Source: Pedosphaera sp.
GTDB lineage: Bacteria; Verrucomicrobiota; Verrucomicrobiia; Limisphaerales; Pedosphaeraceae
Direction of reading: 5' to 3'
NCBI GenBank assembly: GCA_028293325.1
Contig: JAQGPA010000191.1
Coordinates: 1-42,203, forward strand
Length of the DNA: 42,203 bases
Positions 14,842 through 22,943 of the stretch are shown piece by piece; within the stretch, counting starts at the first letter, position 1, and the number at the start of each line of letters is the position of its first letter. A program made the translations under genes and the position numbers. The notes under the pieces were generated by a model that saw only the letters and a list, made by a program, of their open reading frames with translations, did not search any database and had not been told where the DNA came from.

Positions 14842-16764
14842 ATGCCACGTTATTCTGCGAAAACGGCATGGCCGCTCGTCAGTTGGTTGTTACTCTGCGC
14901 TTTTCTGAGTTGCGTCGGCTGGGTTCTTTCCGCCCTGCATCAGTTGAATGCCACGGGTTACGCCATCTGCTTCCTGCTGGCGGCAGCCACGCTCCTGTTG
15001 CTCCGGCAAAGGCGGATTCTTCCGGCATTGCCCCCCATCCGGCCAAGGCAATTCCGACGCCGCTTCGCCCGCCCTTTTCCCGTCGCATTTTTGACTTTGG
15101 CGACGCTCGCATTTTTGGGCGGACTGCTGCATCCGCCCTCCAATTACGACGGTCTTGCCTATCGCGAACCGCGCGTGCTGCACTGGTTGGCGGAGGGACA
15201 TTGGCATTGGATTTATACGGATTTTCACCGCCTCAACGTCCGTGCCTGCGGCTACGAATGGGTCACCGCCCCGCTGTTGGTCTTCACCAAAACCGATCGG
15301 CTTTTGTTCCTGATCAACATCGTTTCATTGCTGCTGCTCCCTGGCCTTGTCTTCAGCACGTTCACCCGGTTGGGCATTCAACGGCGCACCGCCTGGTATT
15401 GGATGTGGTTGTTGCCCACCGGCTATTGTTTCCTGCTCCAATCTGGGAGCATTGCCAATGATTTGTTCGGCGCGGTGTTTGCCCTGGCCGCGCTGGATCT
15501 GGCGCTGCGCGCGCGCCAGTCCCAAAACCCCGGCCAATTCTGGCTCTCCTGCCTGGCCGTGGCACTGCTCACCGGCAGCAAGGCGAGCAACCTGCCGTTC
15601 CTGCTGCCTTGGTCGATTGCCATTTTCCCCTGCCTGCCCATTCTCTGGCGGCGGTGGGTGCCGACGCTTGCGGTGGGTGTTGTCGCCATTGGCTGCTCAT
15701 TCCTTCCGGTGGCGGCGATCAATATTTACTATTGCGGGGACTGGTCGGGACAAGCCGCGGAACAGGCCTATTTCAAAAAAATTCAACCCCTGCTCCATAT
15801 CACTCACAACGCCACCTTGTCGCTCCTCCAGAATCTCACTCCCCCGGTATGGCCTCTGGCCAACGCCTGGAATCAGACCATGCTGGAAAAGATTTCGCCC
15901 TCGATTCAACGGCGACTGGAAAATATTTTTGAACCTTCCGCCGCTCATCTTAAAATGTCGGAAGTTCAAACCGAGGAAAACTCCGGACTCGGTTTTGGCA
16001 TCTCTCTGCTCATCCTCGCCACCTTTGCCGCCACTCTATTTTTAAAACGACCGGCGGGCAGCCAGCTTCCCCCCCGAAGCCGGAGACTTCTGCGGGTTGC
16101 CATTCTCGGCGCCGTCTGGCTCTCGGCCGTTCCGTTCATGTCCGTTTCCGGTGCTTCGACTGCTGCCCGGTATCTCACCCCTTACTACGCGCTGATGGTT
16201 CCCATTTTCTTCCTCAATCAGTCCGGTGATTGGACCCGCAGCCACAAATGGTGGCATCGCTCCGCTGCCGTGGTCTTTTTACTGGCGGGGTTGTTGGTCA
16301 TCATCTCCCCGGCCCGCCCGCTTTGGCCCGCCCGCACAATTCTTTCAAAACTCCATCCGGAATCCAGTCCCTTGGTGAAGCGGTTGCTCACGGTTTACAC
16401 AGTTTATGCCGCGCGTTCGGATGCCTTCGCTCCCGTCCGCGAACATCTGCCCGACGATGCCTCCCCCCTGGGACTCATTACTTTTGACGATCCCGAGACT
16501 TCCCTCTGGCGGCCGTTCGGTCACCGTCGGATTGTTCATGTGCGGGGGACAGATTCCGCGGCGGACCTCCGGCAACGCGGCATCCAATACGTGCTCGTTA
16601 ATACGGCCACCTTGGAAGAACGTTCCGGATTGACCCTCGATCAGTGGGTCGAAAAAAATCATCTGGACATCATCCAAATGGTGCCGCTGAATTTGAGAGC
16701 GTCCGCCGGAGCCGTCCCCTGGCCTCTGGTCAGAGTGCCTCCGGCCGGAACCGGCAGCATGTAA
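14842..16764 (+). CDS. GT-C type membrane glycosyltransferase (ArnT/PMT-like)
   Basis: 640 residues with roughly ten to twelve membrane helices, beginning WPLVSWLLLCAFLSCVGWVL. The first large outside loop carries HPPSNYDGLAYREPRVLHWL, an acidic D-G-x-x-x-R-E motif like the catalytic loop of GT39/GT83 enzymes that use polyprenyl-phosphate sugars. Later helices are followed by a C-terminal soluble domain of about 130 residues with no recognised family. ATG 14842 is preferred to the preceding TTG. The next gene, 67 bp downstream, is a GT2 enzyme of the polyprenyl-phosphate sugar synthase type, so the pair probably makes a lipid-linked sugar and transfers it outside the membrane. The acceptor is unknown. 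Confidence 0.8.
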   Translation: MPRYSAKTAWPLVSWLLLCAFLSCVGWVLSALHQLNATGYAICFLLAAATLLLLRQRRILPALPPIRPRQFRRRFARPFPVAFLTLATLAFLGGLLHPPSNYDGLAYREPRVLHWLAEGHWHWIYTDFHRLNVRACGYEWVTAPLLVFTKTDRLLFLINIVSLLLLPGLVFSTFTRLGIQRRTAWYWMWLLPTGYCFLLQSGSIANDLFGAVFALAALDLALRARQSQNPGQFWLSCLAVALLTGSKASNLPFLLPWSIAIFPCLPILWRRWVPTLAVGVVAIGCSFLPVAAINIYYCGDWSGQAAEQAYFKKIQPLLHITHNATLSLLQNLTPPVWPLANAWNQTMLEKISPSIQRRLENIFEPSAAHLKMSEVQTEENSGLGFGISLLILATFAATLFLKRPAGSQLPPRSRRLLRVAILGAVWLSAVPFMSVSGASTAARYLTPYYALMVPIFFLNQSGDWTRSHKWWHRSAAVVFLLAGLLVIISPARPLWPARTILSKLHPESSPLVKRLLTVYTVYAARSDAFAPVREHLPDDASPLGLITFDDPETSLWRPFGHRRIVHVRGTDSAADLRQRGIQYVLVNTATLEERSGLTLDQWVEKNHLDIIQMVPLNLRASAGAVPWPLVRVPPAGTGSM

Positions 16765-16831
16765 AAGCTGGCCGGAAGCAATCCTGCCGCTATACTGACG
16801 GCATCACTGGTGAAATACGCAATTTTTCGCT

Positions 16832-17782
16832 ATGTCGAACAATTTGAATACCGAACAAAAAATCGCGGTGTTGATCCCCTGTTACCAGGAGGAAAAGACC
16901 ATCGGCAAAGTCATCAAGGATTTTCGGCAGGCCCTGCCGCAGGCCGATATTTATGTTTTCGACAACAATTGCACTGACCGCACCGCCGCCATCGCCCGCG
17001 AAGCGGGGGCCATTGTCCGCCGCGAGAAAAGACAGGGCAAAGGTTACGTGGTCGCCTCCATGTTCGAACTGGTGGAAGCCGATATTTACGTCATGGTGGA
17101 CGGCGATGACACCTACGATGCCAAGGCGGTCCAGCATTTGCTGGAGCCCATATTCAAGGGTGATGCCGACATCACCGTGGCCGGCCGTCTCCACGTTTTC
17201 TCCGACAAATCATTCCGCAACTTTCACATTCTCGGCAATAAAATGGTCTGCGCCATCATTAACTGGATGTTTCGCTCGGACATCCATGATATTTTTTCCG
17301 GCTATCGTGCCTTTACCCGGCAGGCAGCCAAACTGATACCGATCACCGCCGTTGGTTTTGATGTGGAAACCGAGCTCACGCTCCAAGCGCTCTATCGCGG
17401 ACTGGTCATCAAGGAAATCGAAGCCGCCTACGGCACCCGGCCGGAAGGCAGCTTTTCCAAATTAAAGACCGGTCCCGATGGGCTGTTGGTCATGCTCAAA
17501 TTGTTTTTGATGCTCAAGTCTTATAAGCCGCTCACCTTCTTCGGCATCTTTAGTATATTGTTCATGTTGCTGGGACTGCTCGTCGGCGCCCGGCCCATCC
17601 TTGAATTTGCCGCCGAACGTTATGTCCACGCTGTGCCCAGCGCCATTCTCGCCTCCTCGCTTGTCATTCTCTCCTTTGCCAGCTTTGCGCTCGGTTTGAT
17701 TCTGAACAGCATCAATCTCAGGCTCCTCGAAGTGGAAAAACTCATCCAGAAATGGAATTCCCACACCGACTCCCGGCAATAA
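16832..17782 (+). CDS. GT2 polyprenyl-phosphate glycosyltransferase (DPM1/GtrB-like)
   Basis: 316 residues. The GT-A domain starts IAVLIPCYQEEKTIGKVIKD and has the DNNCTDRT loop, the metal-binding DGDDTYD (about 89-95) and the acceptor-side segment HDIFSGYRAFTR. Two C-terminal transmembrane helices (about 231-252 and 266-292) are linked by a short loop, followed by a basic tail. This matches dolichyl- or undecaprenyl-phosphate mannose/glucose synthases of the GtrB type. It should work with the upstream GT-C transferase. Its stop is 14 bp from the convergent SDR gene. Confidence 0.9.
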   Translation: MSNNLNTEQKIAVLIPCYQEEKTIGKVIKDFRQALPQADIYVFDNNCTDRTAAIAREAGAIVRREKRQGKGYVVASMFELVEADIYVMVDGDDTYDAKAVQHLLEPIFKGDADITVAGRLHVFSDKSFRNFHILGNKMVCAIINWMFRSDIHDIFSGYRAFTRQAAKLIPITAVGFDVETELTLQALYRGLVIKEIEAAYGTRPEGSFSKLKTGPDGLLVMLKLFLMLKSYKPLTFFGIFSILFMLLGLLVGARPILEFAAERYVHAVPSAILASSLVILSFASFALGLILNSINLRLLEVEKLIQKWNSHTDSRQ

Positions 17783-17796
17783 TCCCGACCCGGGAA

Positions 17797-18687
17797 TTAA
17801 AGCTTTAAATTGCCCGCCTCAAAAGGCCGAAACCCAAGCGCAGCTCGCCGGGTTAACCCGAAGGACGGCCGCGGATTGGAATAAATCAACCCAATCAAAC
17901 TGTCACTTCTGAATTCCAGTGGCAGACGAAGCAGCTCCAGACTCTTGATCCCCAGCCAGACCAGCCACCACGGCAGTTTCACAAATCGCAACTGCTTCCC
18001 CTGCGCCTTGCCCAGCTCCTCCAATATTTCGCGGAACGTCCAGCCCCGCTCATGCGCCGCCGTCATCGGTTGATCGAACCACCCCATCCGTCCATCCGCA
18101 TATTCATAAATTACCCGACCCAAATCCTCCTGATGTGACAAATATTGGATTTGAGATCCGTCCCCGAACAAGGGCACGATTCTGGAATTCGCCACCCGCT
18201 GGACAAGCTTCCCAAAAATGCCGCGCGGCTCGTCTCCATAAATCAGCCCGGGCCGTAGCACGAGCGCGCCCAACGGCAACACCACTCGCTCAATCTCCAG
18301 CTTCGCCTGCCCATAAAGTGACTGGCAGCCCGCAAATGCACTCATGCTCGAAATGAACACCCGCTTTTTGACTCCGGCTTCATGCGCCGCCCGAAAAAGT
18401 TTTTCCGAGCCAACCACATTGATTGCCTGGATGCTCTTCTCATCTCGTGGCGCGAAGTCATAGGCGCAATGTACCAGCGCGTCAGCCCCTGCCAGTTGTT
18501 CGGGGGAAATATCCCCGCCCAACCGGAACTCAATCGCCCGTTTCGCTCGTACTTCCTCCGGCGACGGATGGCGCACCATGGCCACCACGTTCCAGCCTTC
18601 CGCCATAAATTTATCCCGTACGCAGCTCCCCAGATAACCCCGCGCCCCAGTGATCAGGCAGGTTCGTTGGCGGGAAGGTTTATCCAT
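17797..18687 (-). CDS. NAD(P)-dependent epimerase/dehydratase (extended SDR)
   Basis: 296 residues from ATG 18687 (MDKPSRQRTCLITGARGYLG). The N-terminal TGARGYLGS is the GxxGxxG dinucleotide-binding loop. Catalytic YGQAK fits the YxxxK motif (about 135-139). LVHCAYDF and VFISSMSAF are the usual SDR strands. The C-terminal half is typical of sugar- or sterol-type extended SDRs, without a clear substrate signature. It starts 14 bp after the stop of the GMC oxidoreductase gene on the same strand, so the two are likely co-transcribed and could oxidise and reduce the same substrate. A longer start at 18741 would overlap the upstream gene. Confidence 0.88.
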   Translation of the reverse strand: MDKPSRQRTCLITGARGYLGSCVRDKFMAEGWNVVAMVRHPSPEEVRAKRAIEFRLGGDISPEQLAGADALVHCAYDFAPRDEKSIQAINVVGSEKLFRAAHEAGVKKRVFISSMSAFAGCQSLYGQAKLEIERVVLPLGALVLRPGLIYGDEPRGIFGKLVQRVANSRIVPLFGDGSQIQYLSHQEDLGRVIYEYADGRMGWFDQPMTAAHERGWTFREILEELGKAQGKQLRFVKLPWWLVWLGIKSLELLRLPLEFRSDSLIGLIYSNPRPSFGLTRRAALGFRPFEAGNLKL

Positions 18688-18700
18688 GTCGATGATTCGT

Positions 18701-20287
18701 TTAGGTAAGCTTGGCGGATTCCCACGCAATCCGATGCGCATTGGCCATCACTGACAACGTGATCGTAGTGGCGGGAATGGACGGCAGAATGGTGGCATCC
18801 ACCGCATGAATCCGCTGCCAGCCAAATGGTCGTCCCAAAATGTCCGTCTCAAATGGGCCAGGCTGTTTTCGCATCGGGAATGTCCCACCGCTGTGAAAAC
18901 TGCGGCCCGGCTCCGCAATTTCCACCATCGGCAAAACGGCCGCAGCGCCCAGATTCCGCATGTTGCGCATAAGTTTTCCCGCCACCTTGCGCACGCGGGA
19001 CCGGGTTTGCGGATTGATTTGCGCCTGCAACGACAATTCGGCGCCGGTGCCGGTTCGACGAAGTGTGGTCGCGATGGTTGACGACTCCTTCGAGTGCAAA
19101 AATCCCTGCGCCACCACCAACCGCTGCTCCAATTGCGTCGCGAGAAAATTGAAGTTCAAGCCAAACTTGCCGAGCGCCTTTCGCACGGCATCGGAAATAA
19201 GCTCGCTGGCAGGATAAAGCTGCAGGTGAATGGAGTGTGGGCTGATTTCGGCATCGAAGATTTCCAGGAATAGCTGGCTTAACGTGTAAAGCGCTTCCGT
19301 GCGAAAATAAGGCACGCGCTTGCCCAGCAGCATTGGCACCAAGAAGTATTGGCTGTCCTTCATCTCCAGCGTCTGGTCGTAACATTGCCGGGATTCCAGC
19401 AACAGCTTGGTGGTTGGAATTGTCCCGGCCGCCAGGTAAAGCCGTTCCGCCTCAAACTTCATTTCCTGACCGGTTTTCCGGTCGCGCGCAAAAATGGTGA
19501 CTCCCTCCCGCGTTTCGGAGCACGACGTCACCACCACATCCGGTTGGTAGGTAAACCGCTCGTGCTTTTGCAATTCCTTTACTGTCGTGGCGCTATTGTA
19601 AATGTACCCATACGGACAGCCATACATGCACATCCCGCAATAATTGCACCCTGGCCGTTCCTTCGAAACCTGTGCTCTGATCGCCACTCGTGCCGCGCCA
19701 TAATGAATTCCCTGTCGTGTCAGCGTCGCCTTGTTCCTTTCCAGGCTGCCCCATATCGCGCGCAGTTGGCTGTTCAATTCCAACCGCCCCGGCTCCTCCA
19801 CATGCAACGGAAAAATCGACGCCAAATCATCGCGGCGCGCGGCGAGTCCGGTCAGCTTCAGCGCCGCGGCATAATGCTCGCTCAACTCCGCCGTCCCAAT
19901 CGGCCAGTCCGTCAAATCGGCGTCGATGTACGGCATCATCGCCGCCCCCCAAACATTGCTCAGACCGCCCAAGGCCAGCGATGGCTTCAGGCCCACGCCG
20001 TCAAAAGCACCCGGAACCTGCGTTTCAACTTCACGGTAGGGAAAATCCGAGCCATACACCAGTTTGTCGGGCATTCCTTTCGCGCCGGAAGTCAGCTTTC
20101 CTTTTAGCAAGGCGACTAATTGCGGGTCCCAACCGGCGGGAGCAGACGCACTCAATTGCTCCACTGCCCGCGCCCGCTCTTTCTCCAGTGTCAGCCCCAC
20201 GTCCAGCATCCGCACAGTCAAGCCGCGTGCCAGCAACGCTTGGGCGCAGGCGATTCCTGAGGGACCGGATCCAACAACACAGTGCAT
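18701..20287 (-). CDS. GMC-family FAD oxidoreductase with ferredoxin-like Cys motif
   Basis: 528 residues. FAD binding is shown by the N-terminal CVVGSGPSGIACAQALLARG. The C-terminal GMC_oxred_C region has HSGGTFPMRK, VDATILPSIPATTITLSVMANAHR with the usual conserved His. A Cys cluster GCNYCGMCMYGCPYG (about 212-226, pattern C-x2-C-x2-C-x3-CP) suggests an inserted iron-sulfur or metal site, found in a subset of this family. It probably oxidises an alcohol group on a lipid, sugar or sterol-like substrate, which is unknown. The protein starts directly at the nucleotide-binding strand, as some family members do. It is coupled to the SDR gene downstream and is divergent from the GDPD/cupin operon. 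Confidence 0.85.
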   Translation of the reverse strand: MHCVVGSGPSGIACAQALLARGLTVRMLDVGLTLEKERARAVEQLSASAPAGWDPQLVALLKGKLTSGAKGMPDKLVYGSDFPYREVETQVPGAFDGVGLKPSLALGGLSNVWGAAMMPYIDADLTDWPIGTAELSEHYAAALKLTGLAARRDDLASIFPLHVEEPGRLELNSQLRAIWGSLERNKATLTRQGIHYGAARVAIRAQVSKERPGCNYCGMCMYGCPYGYIYNSATTVKELQKHERFTYQPDVVVTSCSETREGVTIFARDRKTGQEMKFEAERLYLAAGTIPTTKLLLESRQCYDQTLEMKDSQYFLVPMLLGKRVPYFRTEALYTLSQLFLEIFDAEISPHSIHLQLYPASELISDAVRKALGKFGLNFNFLATQLEQRLVVAQGFLHSKESSTIATTLRRTGTGAELSLQAQINPQTRSRVRKVAGKLMRNMRNLGAAAVLPMVEIAEPGRSFHSGGTFPMRKQPGPFETDILGRPFGWQRIHAVDATILPSIPATTITLSVMANAHRIAWESAKLT

Positions 20288-20441
20288 GCAATATTAGAAA
20301 AATCCATTTGAAGGGGCTGTCAGGACTGTGTCAATTGAAATGCTGCCCCGGTCGGGAAGTCGTTGCCGGGTGGCCGGAACGATTAAATCCGCTTGAGCTT
20401 CGACCTTGCTTTGGCGACTCTCCCCTCACCATTTCTATTCC

Positions 20442-21119
20442 ATGACCATGATCCTGGCGCACCGCGCAAATCTGACCGGCCCGCACTCCGTAGTGGAGAA
20501 TTCCCTGGCCGCCTGCAAGGGTGCCTTGGAAGCCGGCTTCGGCCTGGAAACCGACCTGCGCCGTGAGCCTGCCGGTCGATTCTACATCAGCCATGATCCC
20601 CATCCGCGCTCGGCGGCGAACAGTCTCGAAGCCTTCACCGAACTGTTCCGCCAGCATCCTGCCGCTGAACTCGCCATCAATGTCAAGGAGCTCGGCTATG
20701 AACCGGCCTTGATCGAATTGATGAACTCGGGTCGCCTCGGCCAAAAAAGTTTCTACTTCGACTTTGAATTGCTCGAACCCAAAACCCCCGGCGCCGCCCA
20801 GCGGAAAATTAAATCCCTCCCGGATAGCAGCCGCATCCGGCTCGCCTCCCGCCTGAGCGATCGTCAGGAGCCGCTGGCCCAATGCCTGAGCATTCCCGGG
20901 TCCATCGTTTGGGCCGATGAATTCGATTCGCTGTGGCTGACCGCCGATGATGTGCGCCAGGTGCAGGCGGCCGGACGCCTTTTTTACGTCATTTCACCGG
21001 AACTGCACGGCTTTGACCACCAAGCCCGGAAGCGCCGCTGGCAGGATTTTAAATCTTGGAAAGTGGATGGGATATGCACAGACTACCCATTGGAAGCCAA
21101 AGAAATCTTTGGCGCTTGA
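20442..21119 (+). CDS. GDPD-like phosphodiesterase family protein
   Basis: 225 residues from ATG 20442 (MTMILAHRANLTGPHSVVEN). Residues of glycerophosphodiester phosphodiesterases are visible: His7-Arg8 (HRA), Glu19-Asn20, Glu36 and Asp38 (GLETDLR), and His51-Asp52 (ISHDPH). The C-terminal half holds the expected WADEFDSLWLT and DGICTDYPLEA strand motifs (normally VDGI.TDYP). The family releases glycerol-3-phosphate and an alcohol from glycerophosphodiesters in a TIM barrel. No signal peptide, so it is cytoplasmic. It is the first gene of a four-gene plus-strand operon with cupin, HAD phosphatase and nucleotidyltransferase. ATG 20448 is also possible. Confidence 0.82.
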   Translation: MTMILAHRANLTGPHSVVENSLAACKGALEAGFGLETDLRREPAGRFYISHDPHPRSAANSLEAFTELFRQHPAAELAINVKELGYEPALIELMNSGRLGQKSFYFDFELLEPKTPGAAQRKIKSLPDSSRIRLASRLSDRQEPLAQCLSIPGSIVWADEFDSLWLTADDVRQVQAAGRLFYVISPELHGFDHQARKRRWQDFKSWKVDGICTDYPLEAKEIFGA

Positions 21120-21190
21120 GCGGGTGTCTCGATTTGTTTCCCGCCAGCCATTTAAACGCGGCAACCGGTGCGGCAGTCAAAAAAACTAAG

Positions 21191-21529
21191 ATGTTAAAGC
21201 GTTACAAACTGGATGATTTTACCAAGGGCTGGTTCGTCGGGAATTTTTCCCCGACGCTCCTGGCCACGGATGCCGTCGAGGTCGCGGTGAAACATTATCG
21301 CGCCGGCGAAGCTGAAAGCGCGCATTTTCACAAGGTCGCCACGGAACTGACGCTGATTGTCTCCGGCCGCGTGCGCATGAGCGGCGAGGAAGTGGGCGCG
21401 GGTGAAATTGTGAAAATCGAGCCGGGTCAGGCCACTGATTTTATGCCGTTGACGGACACCACCACGGTCGTCGTTAAACTCCCCTGCGTTAGCGGGGACA
21501 AATATCCCTCTGCCACTCCCTCAGCATGA
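21191..21529 (+). CDS. Small single-domain cupin
   Basis: 112 residues. Cupin motif 1 is intact: GEAESAHFHKVATELTLIVSG, following G(x5)HxH(x4)E(x6)G with His45, His47 and Glu52 as likely metal ligands. Motif 2 is degenerate (GQATDFMPLTDTTTVVVKLP), lacking the second His. Such small cupins act as isomerases, epimerases or binding proteins. The gene overlaps the HAD gene by an ATGA junction, so the two are translationally coupled. ATG 21191 is chosen because upstream in-frame codons overlap the GDPD-like gene and encode unrelated residues. The 70-bp gap to the GDPD-like gene suggests one transcript. Confidence 0.82.
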   Translation: MLKRYKLDDFTKGWFVGNFSPTLLATDAVEVAVKHYRAGEAESAHFHKVATELTLIVSGRVRMSGEEVGAGEIVKIEPGQATDFMPLTDTTTVVVKLPCVSGDKYPSATPSA

Positions 21530-22146
21530 AGATCAAAGCTGTCTTATTTGATTTGGATGGCGTGCTGGTCGATGCCACCGAATGGCATTATGAAGCCCTG
21601 AATCGCGCGCTCGGCCTCTTCGGCTACAACATCGCGCGCTACGAGCACCTGACCACCTATAACGGCCTGCCCACCCGCAAGAAGCTGGAAATGCTTTCCG
21701 TCGAGAAAGGTTTTCCGCGCGGCCTCCATTCGCTGGTGAACAAGATCAAACAGAAATATACCCGCGAGGAAATCCTGCGGAGTTGCACCCCGGTTTTTGA
21801 AAAGGAATTCATGGTGCACCAGCTCAAGCGCGAAGGCTACAAACTCGCCGTCTGCTCCAACTCCATCCGCGAGAGCGTGGAATTAATGCTGCGCGGCAGC
21901 GGCATCTTTGAATTGTTTGATTGCGTGCTCAGCAACGAGGATGTCGCCCAGGCCAAGCCGGACCCGGAAATTTATCTGGCCGCCTGCCGCAAGCTCGGCG
22001 TCCAACCGCAGGAAACCGTCATCGTCGAGGACGCTCCCCATGGCATTGAAGCGGCCCGCCGCAGTGGTGGCGTGCTGTGCCAGGTCACCGGATTCAATGA
22101 AGTGGATTACGCGCGGGTGAAACGTTCCCTCGACAGCGCTGGATAA
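21526..22146 (+). CDS. HAD-superfamily phosphatase (subfamily IA)
   Basis: 206 residues. Motif I is DLDGVLVDATEWHYEALNRA (nucleophile Asp9, acid Asp11). Motif II is VCSNSIRESVELML. Motif III Lys is in AQAKPDPEIYLAACRKLGV. Motif IV is VIVEDAPHGIEAARR. A C1-type cap lies between motifs I and II. This resembles beta-phosphoglucomutase/phosphoglycolate phosphatase relatives, so it may be a phosphatase or phosphomutase acting on a small phosphorylated sugar or polyol. It overlaps the cupin gene by 4 bases and is followed after 4 bp by the nucleotidyltransferase gene, which suggests consecutive steps. Confidence 0.9.
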   Translation: MKIKAVLFDLDGVLVDATEWHYEALNRALGLFGYNIARYEHLTTYNGLPTRKKLEMLSVEKGFPRGLHSLVNKIKQKYTREEILRSCTPVFEKEFMVHQLKREGYKLAVCSNSIRESVELMLRGSGIFELFDCVLSNEDVAQAKPDPEIYLAACRKLGVQPQETVIVEDAPHGIEAARRSGGVLCQVTGFNEVDYARVKRSLDSAG

Positions 22147-22150
22147 ATTT

Positions 22151-22897
22151 ATGCTCCAAGTCGTCATCCCTCTCGCCGGCAAAGCCACCCGCTTCCAGGA
22201 ACGGGGCCACACCTTTCCCAAACCGCTGTTCGAGATCGGCAACCGCTCGATGATCGAAGTGGTGCTGGAGAATCTCGCTCCGCCGGGACCCGTCGAATAC
22301 ACCTTCATCTGCCGCAAGGAACACCTTTCGCAATTTTATCTCGGCGACATGCTCCGCCTGCTCGCGCCCGGTTGCCGCGTCCTTGCCCTCGAAAACGAAA
22401 CCGCCGGCGCTCTCTGCTCGGTGCTTCTCGCAGTGGATCAACTCCAACTCGATGGCGAAATTCTCATCGCCAATGGCGATCAATTCATCACCACGAGCCT
22501 GGCTCCATTTTACGCGGCCTGCCGCGAACCAGGCCTCGATGGCTGTATTCTCACCTTTACCGCCACGCATCCGCGCTGGTCCTTTGCCAAGACGGACAGC
22601 ACGGGCAAGGTGACGGCCGTGGCCGAAAAACGGCCCATCAGCAAGCAGGCCACCGTGGGCCTTTATTATTTCCGCCGCGCTCGTGATTTGATCGAAGCTT
22701 CGGAAAAAATGATCCTCAAGGGTCTCACCACCAGCGGCCAGTTTTTCGTCTGCCCCGTTTACAACGAACTGATCCTCGCCGGCAAAAACATCCGCACTCA
22801 CCATCTGCCGGACGGCACCATGCACAGCTTGGGTACACCTGAGGATTTGGACGTGTTCATGAAATATCGCCTGGGCAACCTGGAACGCGGTGCTTAA
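22151..22897 (+). CDS. Sugar- or alcohol-phosphate nucleotidyltransferase-like protein
   Basis: 248 residues. The N-terminal signature PLAGKATRFQERGHTFPKPL, ending LFEIGNRSMIEVVLENL, is a variant of the GxGxR(x)PKxL loop of NTP_transferase enzymes. ILIANGDQFI stands where the metal-binding Asp usually lies. GTPEDLDVFMKY near the end resembles the C-terminal IGTPEDL motif of such enzymes. There is no hexapeptide-repeat domain. The expected reaction is activation of a phosphorylated sugar or alcohol with NTP. It is the last gene of the GDPD/cupin/HAD operon and convergent with the MscS gene. A GT2-like binding role is an alternative. Confidence 0.85.
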   Translation: MLQVVIPLAGKATRFQERGHTFPKPLFEIGNRSMIEVVLENLAPPGPVEYTFICRKEHLSQFYLGDMLRLLAPGCRVLALENETAGALCSVLLAVDQLQLDGEILIANGDQFITTSLAPFYAACREPGLDGCILTFTATHPRWSFAKTDSTGKVTAVAEKRPISKQATVGLYYFRRARDLIEASEKMILKGLTTSGQFFVCPVYNELILAGKNIRTHHLPDGTMHSLGTPEDLDVFMKYRLGNLERGA

Positions 22898-22943
22898 CGG
22901 TTGCTTGTGCTGGAGCCGCCGGCAGCCTGGGTTCAAATTTATT

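Noticed and set aside
17783..17815. Palindromic AATTAAAGCTTTAAATT and TCCCG/CGGGA between convergent genes as a terminator
   Set aside because: Stems are short and no T-run of useful length follows in the correct place. A weak bidirectional terminator remains possible, but I would not call it.
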